64,000 nucleotides of DNA from Deinococcus sp. AB2017081 (GTDB taxonomy: Bacteria > Deinococcota > Deinococci > Deinococcales > Deinococcaceae). The stretch is taken from NCBI RefSeq assembly GCF_034440735.1, contig NZ_CP140098.1, positions 2,783,501-2,847,500 of the forward strand, written 5' to 3'. A program made the translations under genes and the position numbers. Below the pieces are notes generated by a model. That model was given only the letters and a program-made list of their open reading frames with translations, was not told the origin of the DNA and ran no database searches. Positions 1-7,006 of this stretch are shown piece by piece (the stretch's first letter is position 1; each line of letters begins with the position of its first letter).

Positions 1-1
1 T

Positions 2-1015
2 GCCAGATACCAAGGACTCTTCGGATATGCTGTTGTCAAGCTGGTTTTCACGTTCCCAAGAGACGCTGACGGTGGAATCATGGTCTCTACCCCTGAGGAA
101 TTCCTACAAGGGATAGACCTTGCCGTCTTTGGTTCCGACAAGGCAATTGTTAGATACGATGAATACGGTAAACAAGATTCCGTACTTATCCAAGTCGGCA
201 AGACTCTAGAGGTCTTTTATTCCGACAGGATAGAAAGGTATGAAATTACATCAGGCGGACTCTACAAGCTAATCAGCACTGAATCTACGCCTATTGGCCC
301 CCTTGTGTTTGTGGTCAACAACCTAGAAACAGGGGTTAACAGCAACTCCGATATTCACCACATTGTTACCTTGCAAGAGGCGCTGAATGATGCCCTCACA
401 TCTTTACGCCTAGTTACTCACTACCACGGATTCCCAATCTATACGGCTACTGGTGTAACTCCTGCCTACGATGAAGACGGCAAGGCTAAGCCTATGATTA
501 TGGGCGCAGGTATGACCCTTCAAACAGAAGACCCTGACGCTAAGTTTGGAAGAGTAGAGATGCCTCAGATAACGCCCCTCAAAGAATCTATTGAGGAACT
601 AACCAAGGAGATAGCAGTAGCAACCAACTCCTTAAGCCTCCTGACAGGCCAAGCCCCCTCAGGTGTCGCCTTGGCCTACTTGCAGTCTGACTTTCAAGCA
701 GCAGTCACAGAGAAGCAGATGAAGATATCTAACTTCATCAAGAAGCTACACCACACCATCTTTAAGCTGATTGACTACACTTACACCACCAGCTTTAGTA
801 AGTCTGGATTCAAGGTGTTTGTGGCGGGATACAACCCAATCCTTGCTGACTTGAATTTCCAGCAGGCTAAGGAACTCTATAGCCTCGGTAGTATCACCAG
901 AAAGACTCTGCTTGATGCCGCTGATGTTGTGGAAAACACGCAAGCAGAACTAGACGCCTTGGCTACGGAGGGGGCAGCTTCACCAGACGGCCTTACAGCC
1001 CTCCTGAGAGGATGA
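2..1015 (+). CDS. Phage portal protein, 5'-truncated by the window edge
   Basis: The reading frame is open from base 2, so only the C-terminal 337 residues are visible and the start lies to the left. A portal forms the dodecameric DNA channel at one capsid vertex and docks the terminase. The acidic/aromatic middle followed by a long helical stretch (around ITPLKESIEELTKEI and the TEKQMKISNFIKK segment) resembles the stem and crown of SPP1 gp6-like portals. Position directly before a minor head protein, scaffold and major capsid supports the call. The first internal ATG (base 80) is not the true start because coding continues upstream of it. The assignment comes from context and general pattern, not from a database match. 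Confidence 0.7.
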   Translation, partial: ARYQGLFGYAVVKLVFTFPRDADGGIMVSTPEEFLQGIDLAVFGSDKAIVRYDEYGKQDSVLIQVGKTLEVFYSDRIERYEITSGGLYKLISTESTPIGPLVFVVNNLETGVNSNSDIHHIVTLQEALNDALTSLRLVTHYHGFPIYTATGVTPAYDEDGKAKPMIMGAGMTLQTEDPDAKFGRVEMPQITPLKESIEELTKEIAVATNSLSLLTGQAPSGVALAYLQSDFQAAVTEKQMKISNFIKKLHHTIFKLIDYTYTTSFSKSGFKVFVAGYNPILADLNFQQAKELYSLGSITRKTLLDAADVVENTQAELDALATEGAASPDGLTALLRG

Positions 1016-1021
1016 CCCTAG

Positions 1022-1804
1022 GTGAGTACCGCACAGACTCTCCATGACACCTTGCTGAGGCTTGTAGAGGCAAGCGCAAAAGCGGACAGCGCCGTGATTG
1101 AGGCAGCCCTACCAGAACTGGCCTCGATGGTAGGGGGTAGCCCTGCCGACCTCAGCGCCTTCTTCAAGGCTGACCCTGAGGGGATACGCCTCTTCCTGGC
1201 TAAGGGTGTCTCCCCTACCTCCTTTGCAGGCAAGCGCTTTGCAGCCCTCCTCCCCTTCCTGGCCGAGATGCTGAACGCCATTTACGCCCATGAGAGGGGG
1301 CAGGTTGAAACCTTCCTGGCTGCCAAGACCGCAGGGGAAGACCTGGCTAGGACATCCCTCTTCATGTCTCCGACCATCAAGGCAGCCATTCTGGATGAAT
1401 GGGTCAACAAGCCTTGGAAAGGCGTAGCCCTCTCAGAACGCATCTGGGATTTCTCCAAGGCGTCAGAAGATAGCCTTCTTAAACTTATTGCGACAAAGAT
1501 TGCTGAGGGTAAATCCCCCAAGCAGATACAACCAATAATTAGGAAGGTTTTTAAAGACCAGTCTACATATAACGTTAGGCGTCTCTTGCTTACAGAGTCC
1601 TCTAGGGTCTGGCATGATGTTCAGAATCTCGCCTACCAAGAGTTTAAGCACATCAAACATGTCAAACTGAAATATGGTGTTAGGCATAAGAAGGATTGCG
1701 CTTGTACGCCTTGGCATGACAAAGGCAACATTCCCTACGAAGATGCGCCTACAATGCCTATTCATCCCTTTTCTTCATCCTATTTACAGGCAGTCGTGGT
1801 TTAA
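1022..1804 (+). CDS. Phage minor head (head morphogenesis) protein, SPP1 gp7 / Mu gpF-like
   Basis: A 260-aa protein starting at a GTG 6 nt after the portal stop, which suggests translational coupling. The C-terminal third has the layout of gp7/Mu F-type minor head proteins: a helical part ending in LLLTESSRVWHD, then a CxC-containing segment (DCACTPWHDK) and a terminal PIHPF motif, as in the family's conserved His/Pro end. Such proteins bind the portal and are packaged in a few copies, possibly going in with the DNA. At 260 aa it is within the usual family size. The gene order portal, minor head, scaffold, capsid is standard for SPP1-like head modules. Confidence 0.7.
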   Translation: MSTAQTLHDTLLRLVEASAKADSAVIEAALPELASMVGGSPADLSAFFKADPEGIRLFLAKGVSPTSFAGKRFAALLPFLAEMLNAIYAHERGQVETFLAAKTAGEDLARTSLFMSPTIKAAILDEWVNKPWKGVALSERIWDFSKASEDSLLKLIATKIAEGKSPKQIQPIIRKVFKDQSTYNVRRLLLTESSRVWHDVQNLAYQEFKHIKHVKLKYGVRHKKDCACTPWHDKGNIPYEDAPTMPIHPFSSSYLQAVVV

Positions 1805-1827
1805 CAAGGGCAACAGAAAACATACCG

Positions 1828-1873
1828 CCATTAAGATAAGTATGTAGTGATGAACTGCAACTTAACTTAATGG
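1828..1873 (+). promoter_or_regulatory. 8-bp inverted repeat in the leader before the scaffold gene
   Basis: CCATTAAG at 1828-1835 is repeated in inverted orientation as CTTAATGG at 1866-1873, with 30 nt between. The second arm runs into the GGAG ribosome-binding site of the scaffold gene (start 1883). It could be an mRNA stem that masks the ribosome site or a protein-binding repeat. Only the sequence symmetry is seen. Confidence 0.3.
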
Positions 1874-1882
1874 AGTCATTGA

Positions 1883-2392
1883 ATGTCAATTGAAACCGAA
1901 ACAAACACAGAGTCTACCAAGGTGGTAGAGGATGCAAAGCCCCACACTGGAACACCAGACCAGCCGCTAACCAAAGAACAGAGGTTAGAGAATGATAACT
2001 GGCAACAGAGGGAAAAGCTTAGGCAATACAAAGAGGAAGTAGAGACCTTAAAAGGAACTGTACAGACTCTCACAAGTGGCCTAACAGAGATACAAACATC
2101 ATTAGCTGCTAAGCAGGAAGCAGAGACACAAGCCGCAAAAGAGAAGGCGTTGAATTCCGCCCTTGATGAAGCAGGTATTGTTGACGCTAAGGCTAGAACA
2201 CTCGCAACCAAGATGCTTGGAGATGCAGAGGATTTAGCAGCAGGAATCAAACAAGTTATTGAAGACTATCCTTTTATAGTCGGGAAGAAAACTATTGTTC
2301 TTCCTAACACTGGTGTTGCTAGGTCAGATGACACACACATCCCAGTTGAACAGAAACTTGCAAGCGGTTTATCAAAAATAATTAATAAATAA
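1883..2392 (+). CDS. Phage capsid scaffolding protein
   Basis: A 169-aa, highly charged protein immediately upstream of the major capsid gene, as expected for a scaffold that directs procapsid assembly and is then released. It has a disordered acidic N-terminus, a long helical/coiled-coil middle (about residues 35-95, rich in Glu, Lys and Gln), and a short basic C-terminus (LSKIINK) such as those that bind the capsid protein. A GGAG element lies 7 nt before the ATG. No protease gene is visible, so the scaffold is probably expelled intact. The call depends on composition and position. Confidence 0.7.
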   Translation: MSIETETNTESTKVVEDAKPHTGTPDQPLTKEQRLENDNWQQREKLRQYKEEVETLKGTVQTLTSGLTEIQTSLAAKQEAETQAAKEKALNSALDEAGIVDAKARTLATKMLGDAEDLAAGIKQVIEDYPFIVGKKTIVLPNTGVARSDDTHIPVEQKLASGLSKIINK

Positions 2393-2412
2393 TTTCAGGA
2401 GATTAACATAAT

Positions 2413-3291
2413 ATGGCACTAACACTCGTAGAAGCAGCAAAACTCATGCAAGATGATGTACAGGCAGGAGTTATTTTCAATACATACCTTGCTAACCCAC
2501 TGGTAGGACTTCTCCCCTTTGAGAACATCCCAGGTTCAGCATACGTCTACACCAGGGCACCGGGCGTAGGCACCGTCTCCAACACCCGTGCTATCAACGC
2601 AGACTACACAGAAGAGACCGTAGGCTTCACAAGGCTTACCGCCTCCCTCGGCAGACTCGGTGGTAAGGCACAGGTTGACAACTTCCTACAGGTCACTGGT
2701 TCAGACATCAATGACCAGCTTGCAGCGCAGATTGCAGCTAAGTCTAAATACACTGGTATTGCCTTCCAGAACCAGTTCTTCAATGGAGATGTAGCGACAG
2801 ACGCTAACGGTTTTGACGGCCTTAAGAAGCTGCTTACTGGTACTTCACAGGAAACTCTAGACGCACTTACCATGATTACCCTTGCAGACATTGACTCCCT
2901 GCTTCTTTCCCTTGACTCAGACGCTTCTGCACTGTTCATGAACGATAAGACCCTTCTTAAAATCAACGCACTTGCTAAGGGTTCTGGAATGCTTGCCTTC
3001 AACTCTATTGAGACTGTCGGCACAAGGATTTCTACCTACGGTGGAGTTCCTATCTACAGGGCAGGTAAGCTAGGAACCAACGCTTCCATCCTCGCAGACG
3101 GAGAAGTCTACGCTGTCAGATTTGGTGTTGACGGAGTTCACGGTATCCAGGCATCTACCCCTGAGGCTAAGCTAATCAGCCCTGACCAGAACGCTTCTGC
3201 ACCTGTTTGGACAGCAAGAATTGATTGGTACGCTGGTATTGCACAGAAGGCACTACAGTCTGCTGCAAGAGTTACCAAGAAGATTGTTTAA
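2413..3291 (+). CDS. Phage major capsid protein (HK97 fold)
   Basis: A 292-aa protein beginning MALTLVEAAKLMQDD and preceded by an AGGAG site. The N-terminal helix, the beta-rich stretch VYTRAPGVGTVSNTRAIN, the segment FTRLTASLGRLGGKAQVDNF, and the later repeated beta strands ending in AARVTKKIV match small HK97-fold capsid proteins of Gram-positive siphoviruses. There is no N-terminal delta domain, consistent with the separate scaffold gene upstream. Codon use is more regular than in neighbours, as expected for the most expressed late gene, and an intrinsic terminator follows at 3296. Confidence 0.85.
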   Translation: MALTLVEAAKLMQDDVQAGVIFNTYLANPLVGLLPFENIPGSAYVYTRAPGVGTVSNTRAINADYTEETVGFTRLTASLGRLGGKAQVDNFLQVTGSDINDQLAAQIAAKSKYTGIAFQNQFFNGDVATDANGFDGLKKLLTGTSQETLDALTMITLADIDSLLLSLDSDASALFMNDKTLLKINALAKGSGMLAFNSIETVGTRISTYGGVPIYRAGKLGTNASILADGEVYAVRFGVDGVHGIQASTPEAKLISPDQNASAPVWTARIDWYAGIAQKALQSAARVTKKIV

Positions 3292-3295
3292 TAGT

Positions 3296-3319
3296 GGGGG
3301 CTTTAATGCCCCCTCTTTT
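3296..3319 (+). terminator. Intrinsic terminator after the capsid gene
   Basis: GGGGGC (3296-3301), loop TTTAAT, GCCCCC (3308-3313), then TCTTTT. The 6-bp GC stem with a T-rich tail just after the capsid stop codon would limit read-through into the connector genes. Confidence 0.75.
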
Positions 3320-3330
3320 GGAGACCAATA

Positions 3331-3717
3331 ATGTTTACCTATCCTTCAACACCACCTACCAGAGACTTTTCTAGTCTTAGCTACGCACTGTACAGGGTTA
3401 GGCAAATTAGCAGGGACACCAAGGAAAACCCCCCTTATAGTTATTCCGATGAAGAATGGGGAGAGTTACTAGAGGACTCCAAGCTTGGGAATAAGTACCA
3501 AGTATTTAAAGCAGTCCATTTAGCAATTAGCACTAACCCAGAACGGCTGCAATCCTTGGGAGAAGAGTCAGGTAGCTATACCTTCTCAGACCTAGAGGCA
3601 GTGAAGAAGCAGCTACTTATTTCCCAGAGAGAATTAAACGGTAAGCTGGGTATAGGTAACGGTTCGTCTTTTATCTCGGTTCCTGTGCTTGTGGGGACAT
3701 CGTGCAGTACCCAGTAA
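3331..3717 (+). CDS. Phage head-tail connector (adaptor) protein, gp15-like
   Basis: A 128-aa protein directly after the capsid gene, the usual place for the adaptor that extends the portal channel (SPP1 gp15, HK97 gp6 type). It looks mostly helical, for example YALYRVRQISRDTKE and YTFSDLEAVKKQLLISQRELNGKLG, fitting the small helical-bundle adaptor fold. Its 3' end overlaps the next gene by 16 nt. No diagnostic motif is visible, so the call rests on order and size. Confidence 0.55.
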   Translation: MFTYPSTPPTRDFSSLSYALYRVRQISRDTKENPPYSYSDEEWGELLEDSKLGNKYQVFKAVHLAISTNPERLQSLGEESGSYTFSDLEAVKKQLLISQRELNGKLGIGNGSSFISVPVLVGTSCSTQ

Positions 3718-4010
3718 CTACCCTCACCCTCCAGACCAGCTTCAAGCTTGGTATCCCAGGAAGAGAGAGGGCTATCTACACTGATGCAGAAACAATCCTT
3801 GGGTCTTTCGCACCGCTTAGCAAGGAAGACTACATCAAGCGCTACTCAGTTGAATCTTACGTGGACAACGGTGCTTACGTTCTACATACCCAATCTATCC
3901 TGACTGTCGGACAACGCCTCAAGACAGACGGCAAAACCTACAAAGTCATTGGGTTTAGAAAGGGTAGGCAAAGGAATACAGCGCAGTTACTAGAGGTCAC
4001 TGATGTTTGA
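3702..4010 (+). CDS. Phage head closure (stopper) protein, gp16-like
   Basis: A 102-aa, beta-rich protein starting at a GTG inside the 3' end of the preceding connector gene. The later part (GQRLKTDGKTYKVIGFRKGRQRNTAQLLEV) resembles the small beta-barrel of head closure proteins, which plug the portal channel after DNA packaging and form the tail interface. It overlaps the next gene by 8 nt. The gene order (adaptor, stopper, gp10-like, tail terminator, tail tube) supports the role. Confidence 0.6.
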   Translation: MQYPVTTLTLQTSFKLGIPGRERAIYTDAETILGSFAPLSKEDYIKRYSVESYVDNGAYVLHTQSILTVGQRLKTDGKTYKVIGFRKGRQRNTAQLLEVTDV

Positions 4011-4314
4011 CCAAAAGATAATTCAACAGCTAAGAGGCGCTATTGAGAAGGCGATTGAAGAGACTGCCGTTGCCGTTCAGGAAGGGGCAAGAGAATTAGT
4101 CCCTGTGGACACTGGCAACCTACAGCAGTCCATTCAGATTGAGAAGATTGGAGAGTTTGAGGTCAGAGTGTCGGCAAATACGGAGTATGCCTTGAACGTC
4201 CATGAGGGTCACGCCACCAAGAACGGAGGCTTTATCCAAGGAACGCCATACCTCCTCAAACCGTTACAGGATGAGGAGAAGAATCTAGCGCAGAGGGTGA
4301 AAAACAATCTATGA
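4003..4314 (+). CDS. HK97 gp10-like tail component / neck protein
   Basis: A 103-aa protein with the conserved core of the HK97-gp10 family: ARELVPVDTGNLQQSI (the V-x-T-G-x-L-x-x-S pattern), a beta segment with NTEYALNVHEG, and a PYLLKPL end. In siphoviruses this family sits at the head-tail junction between stopper and tail terminator and is needed for tail completion. It overlaps both neighbours by a few bases, indicating a tightly coupled set. This is one of the clearer sequence-based calls in the neck module. Confidence 0.8.
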   Translation: MFDQKIIQQLRGAIEKAIEETAVAVQEGARELVPVDTGNLQQSIQIEKIGEFEVRVSANTEYALNVHEGHATKNGGFIQGTPYLLKPLQDEEKNLAQRVKNNL

Positions 4315-4709
4315 AACCTATAGAACCTTTGATAGATGCTGTTTACTCTGCGCTGACTTCCTTGCCCGACTTAATGAATCTAATTGGCACATTTAGTGAT
4401 ACTGCTAGTGATTCTACGCCTACTGCAATTGCCTACAACACTCTTCCAGAGAATTATAAAACCCCTGGGTCTGATAAAGCCTACATCATTTACAACATTG
4501 AGTTTACCAGCCCTAGACTCAACCAAGGAAAGACCTTCCTTCAAGAAGTCAGTTTAAAGTTTTATATAGGCGGTTATGATGCCCCTAGAATAGTAGACCT
4601 TCTTATGGGGCAGTTCAATAATACCCAGATTTACACTTATGTTATAAGCCCAAAGGGAATGCTTCAGTTACCCAATGGAGATATGACACTAAGATTTAAC
4701 TTGATATAG
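4311..4709 (+). CDS. Phage tail terminator (tail completion) protein
   Basis: A 132-aa protein whose ATGA start overlaps the previous stop. It begins with a helix (MKPIEPLIDAVYSAL) and continues with alternating beta strands, the alpha/beta layout of the gpU/gp17 (DUF3168-like) terminators that form a ring at the top of the tail tube and join it to the head. It lies exactly between the gp10-like gene and the major tail protein, the canonical place. Support is from size, predicted layout and position. Confidence 0.6.
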   Translation: MKPIEPLIDAVYSALTSLPDLMNLIGTFSDTASDSTPTAIAYNTLPENYKTPGSDKAYIIYNIEFTSPRLNQGKTFLQEVSLKFYIGGYDAPRIVDLLMGQFNNTQIYTYVISPKGMLQLPNGDMTLRFNLI

Positions 4710-4723
4710 GAGATTTATAAATT

Positions 4724-5230
4724 ATGCCAACAAAGAAAATGCTTCAAGTAGTACCTAAGACAATCGTATACACCCCTACTGGTGGTACTGCTGTCACCAT
4801 CTCTGACTTCTCAGATGCCGTAACCTTCTCATACGCTGTAGAACTCAGTGAGATTAACTCTCAGTCTGCCGACTACGCTATTGGTAAGCTTGTCACCGGC
4901 AGAAGCGTCAGCCTCAAAGCAGTTGTCAATAACTTTGACCTGCAACAGTTCACCGCCATGACCTCTGGTGTTGCTGCTGACTACGCTGCTGCTTCTGACT
5001 CTATGACTGGTAGCGCTAACAGCTTTGCCGTGAACCAGGGTCTAGTCGTCTTTACGGGCTACGATACAACCGAAAAGAAGAACGTTGTTATCACTCTATA
5101 CCTTGCATCTGTTATGGTCAGCGGAGACCTCTCCTTTGGTAAAGATTCAGAAGTCAAGCTTGGTATTCAGTGGGATGCAATGAGACCAGCTACCGGCCCC
5201 GTCTACAAGATTGAATACAGCATTACCTAA
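4724..5230 (+). CDS. Phage major tail (tube) protein
   Basis: A 168-aa beta-rich protein rich in Ser, Thr, Ala and Val, for example SADYAIGKLVTGRSVSLKAV and SFGKDSEVKLGIQWDAM. This is the character of siphovirus tail tube subunits, which stack as hexamer rings. It is followed by a strong terminator and then by the frameshifted tail chaperone and tape measure genes, the standard order. An AGGAG site lies before the ATG. Regular codon use suggests high expression. Confidence 0.8.
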   Translation: MPTKKMLQVVPKTIVYTPTGGTAVTISDFSDAVTFSYAVELSEINSQSADYAIGKLVTGRSVSLKAVVNNFDLQQFTAMTSGVAADYAAASDSMTGSANSFAVNQGLVVFTGYDTTEKKNVVITLYLASVMVSGDLSFGKDSEVKLGIQWDAMRPATGPVYKIEYSIT

Positions 5231-5250
5231 TCATAGCCCCCTCTTACCGA

Positions 5251-5276
5251 CCCTCACTGGAAACAGTGGGGGTTTT
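5251..5276 (+). terminator. Intrinsic terminator after the major tail protein gene
   Basis: CCCTCACTG (5251-5259), GAAA loop, CAGTGGGGG (5264-5272), then TTTT. The 9-bp stem with one G-T pair and a GNRA tetraloop would reduce transcription of the chaperone and tape measure genes relative to tail tube. Confidence 0.8.
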
Positions 5277-5304
5277 CTCGTTCAAGGGCACAGTAAATAC
5301 TGAC

Positions 5305-5315
5305 CATAATAAACT
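5305..5315 (+). promoter_or_regulatory. Candidate phage promoter element before the tail chaperone gene
   Basis: CATAATAAACT lies 33 nt before the chaperone start and just after the 5251 terminator. A similar string, CATACTAAAAT (11857-11867), follows the next terminator and precedes the distal tail gene. A weak -35 (TTCAAG, 5281-5286) is 18 nt upstream. Two occurrences are too few to prove a phage promoter. Confidence 0.3.
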
Positions 5316-5348
5316 ATTAGTATCTCAGGTAAGAGAGGGAGAACATAT

Positions 5349-5819
5349 ATGAAGACAAAAAGAACAGTAGAAGAAAAGCTAGCAGGAACAAAAGAGGCAG
5401 TAACAATTAATGGTAAGGTATACAGCCCCAAGCGTCTTAAAGTGTTTGATGTTCAGAGGCTAATGAATGAAAAGGCAGAGAAGCTTAAGGCAGTTCAGGC
5501 TATGCAGAGAAGGCTAATGAAGATTCAAGCTGCAATGGAGTCAGGAGAATTGGAGTCTCTGAACCTCTCTACTGATGAAGCAGAGAAGTACGTAGAGACC
5601 GTCCAGAACACAACTGTAGACCTCGCAACAGAACTTGGTACAGACCATAACCTCTGGCTACTTGAAAGACTCTACCCTGATGCCAAAGAGTCAGGCGACT
5701 TAGTAGAAATAGAGTATGACGAATATGACACCGCACTTGAGGCAATATTTGAGGTCAATCCATCTTTGGGAAAGTCCAAAGCAATACTCCTGATGAATCC
5801 TCTGAACCAGAATGGGTAA
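5349..5819 (+). CDS. Tail assembly chaperone, zero-frame product (gpG-like)
   Basis: A 156-aa, strongly helical protein (KAVQAMQRRLMKIQAAMES and neighbours) between the tail tube and the tape measure, the place of lambda gpG/gpT-type chaperones that keep the tape measure soluble during tail assembly. The GGAG site before the ATG is good. Near its 3' end it carries GGGAAAG (5768-5774) in the exact phase for a -1 slip (G GGA AAG), so a fraction of ribosomes should switch to the frame ending at 6088 and make a longer fusion. The zero-frame stop is TAA at 5817-5819. Confidence 0.8.
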   Translation: MKTKRTVEEKLAGTKEAVTINGKVYSPKRLKVFDVQRLMNEKAEKLKAVQAMQRRLMKIQAAMESGELESLNLSTDEAEKYVETVQNTTVDLATELGTDHNLWLLERLYPDAKESGDLVEIEYDEYDTALEAIFEVNPSLGKSKAILLMNPLNQNG

Positions 5820-6088
5820 GGGAGTGGCATAAGAAACAAGCTGCTGAGAACAAGGTAGAGATTGATACTGGGGATTTCTACTCCATTCTCAGCAGGGAGT
5901 ACGGCTGGACATACGCTGAGATTTTAGAGTTACCGGATGAAGTATTTCATCTGTCGGTAGAGAAGTGCTTCAACCTGCTTTCTAAGCAAATTGGAATGGG
6001 CGCAACAGGATATGACTTTGCCAGTGAGTCTCAGAAGAAAGTCAAGGAATTTTTGAATGATGGTGTTCAAATACCCAATGGAGAATAA
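5349..6088 (+). CDS. Tail assembly chaperone, -1 frameshift fusion (gpGT-like)
   Basis: This product joins 5349-5774 to 5774-6088 by a -1 slip at GGGAAAG, giving 142 + 104 = 246 residues. The -1 frame is open from 5753 to the TAA at 6086-6088, has no start codon of its own with a ribosome site, and encodes a protein-like segment (EWHKKQAAENKVEIDTGDF, then EYGWTYAEILELPDEVF) as in T-domain extensions that bind the tape measure. The fusion's stop overlaps the next gene's ATG by 1 nt. The same heptamer serves lambda G/GT. The extent of frameshifting is not known from sequence. Confidence 0.75.
5768..5774 (+). promoter_or_regulatory. Programmed -1 ribosomal frameshift site (GGGAAAG)
   Basis: The heptamer is in X XXY YYZ phase with the chaperone gene: zero-frame codons are GGA (5769-5771) and AAG (5772-5774), and the slipped codons are GGG and AAA. 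It is identical to the heptamer known for the lambda G/GT frameshift. The zero-frame stop is 43 nt downstream. Confidence 0.8.
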
Positions 6089-6996
6089 TGCAGACAACTA
6101 TTACAGGGACAATTAAAAACCCCAAAGGACAAAACCTAATAAACGTGAAGGTAAGATTCTTCTTAGTAGAGTCTGGTTACATCAACGGTATTGTCTACCC
6201 AGCAAACTTTGATGTAGAAACCTATTCAGATACAAACGGCAACTTTAGTATCAATGTTTGGAATAACACGGATGCTGCTGCGAGATACAAGATTGAATTC
6301 TATGACAATGGCACCCTTATTGACTCATTCCTAGCGTATGTGCCGGTCAAGCCTAGCGTCTCTATTGATGAAGTCAGGACATATTCAGGTGTTGTGGGCA
6401 TTGCGCCTACGCCTATTTATGCTGACTTGTCCACTGCGATTACGGCACTAAATCAGCGCCTTGAAGAAATCAACATCTCTGGTACTGGGATAGATACCTC
6501 GCAGTACTTCAACAAGACTGACTCAGATGCCCGTTACTACCAGAAGACGGAATCCGACAGCAGGTATTACAGCAAGGCGCAGGTAGACAACCTGTTTGGT
6601 GTCACGCCCAGTGCCTATAACGTTACAGCAAGCCAGACAACATTCACACTACCGTCTACAGACCTTGTGGCCTCTGTAAAGGTCAACGGGTTTGAGATGG
6701 AATCGTCTCTGTATTCCGTTAGCGGTACAACCCTAACCTTTCCCAACCTGAACACTGGCGACTATGTACAGGTCTTACAGCAAGGCGCAAGAACAGGAAT
6801 AGTCAGAGAAGAATTCACCACAACAACCACAGGAACAAGCGTCTTTACGCTGTCTTCTGCGGGCAACGTCTTCTCAGTATCAGTGGATGGTATCGCCCTA
6901 GAACCTTCACTATGGACACAAAGCCCTACAACACTGACTATTCCTAATTTAGAGTCAGGTTCAAAAGTAATTACTATAAGAATTAGAAGTTTATAA
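6088..6996 (+). CDS. Phage structural protein with an N-terminal Ig-like domain and fibre-type repeat
   Basis: A 302-aa protein. Residues 1-100 look like a carboxypeptidase-regulatory-type beta sandwich (TITGTIKNPKGQNLINVKV and YSDTNGNFSINV). Residues 145-170 hold a tandem fibre motif, FNKTDSDARYYQK then TESDSRYYSKAQVDNLF, typical of trimeric tail fibre shafts. Two similar beta modules follow (about 178-232 and 235-302, each with a T-T-F-T-L/V-F-T-L and T-L-T-F/I-P-N-L pattern). The gene lies between the chaperone and the tape measure, unusual for a fibre. It could be a virion decoration or tail-surface protein. Function is inferred from domains only. Confidence 0.5.
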   Translation: MQTTITGTIKNPKGQNLINVKVRFFLVESGYINGIVYPANFDVETYSDTNGNFSINVWNNTDAAARYKIEFYDNGTLIDSFLAYVPVKPSVSIDEVRTYSGVVGIAPTPIYADLSTAITALNQRLEEINISGTGIDTSQYFNKTDSDARYYQKTESDSRYYSKAQVDNLFGVTPSAYNVTASQTTFTLPSTDLVASVKVNGFEMESSLYSVSGTTLTFPNLNTGDYVQVLQQGARTGIVREEFTTTTTGTSVFTLSSAGNVFSVSVDGIALEPSLWTQSPTTLTIPNLESGSKVITIRIRSL

Positions 6997-7006
6997 GAGG
7001 TAGCGC

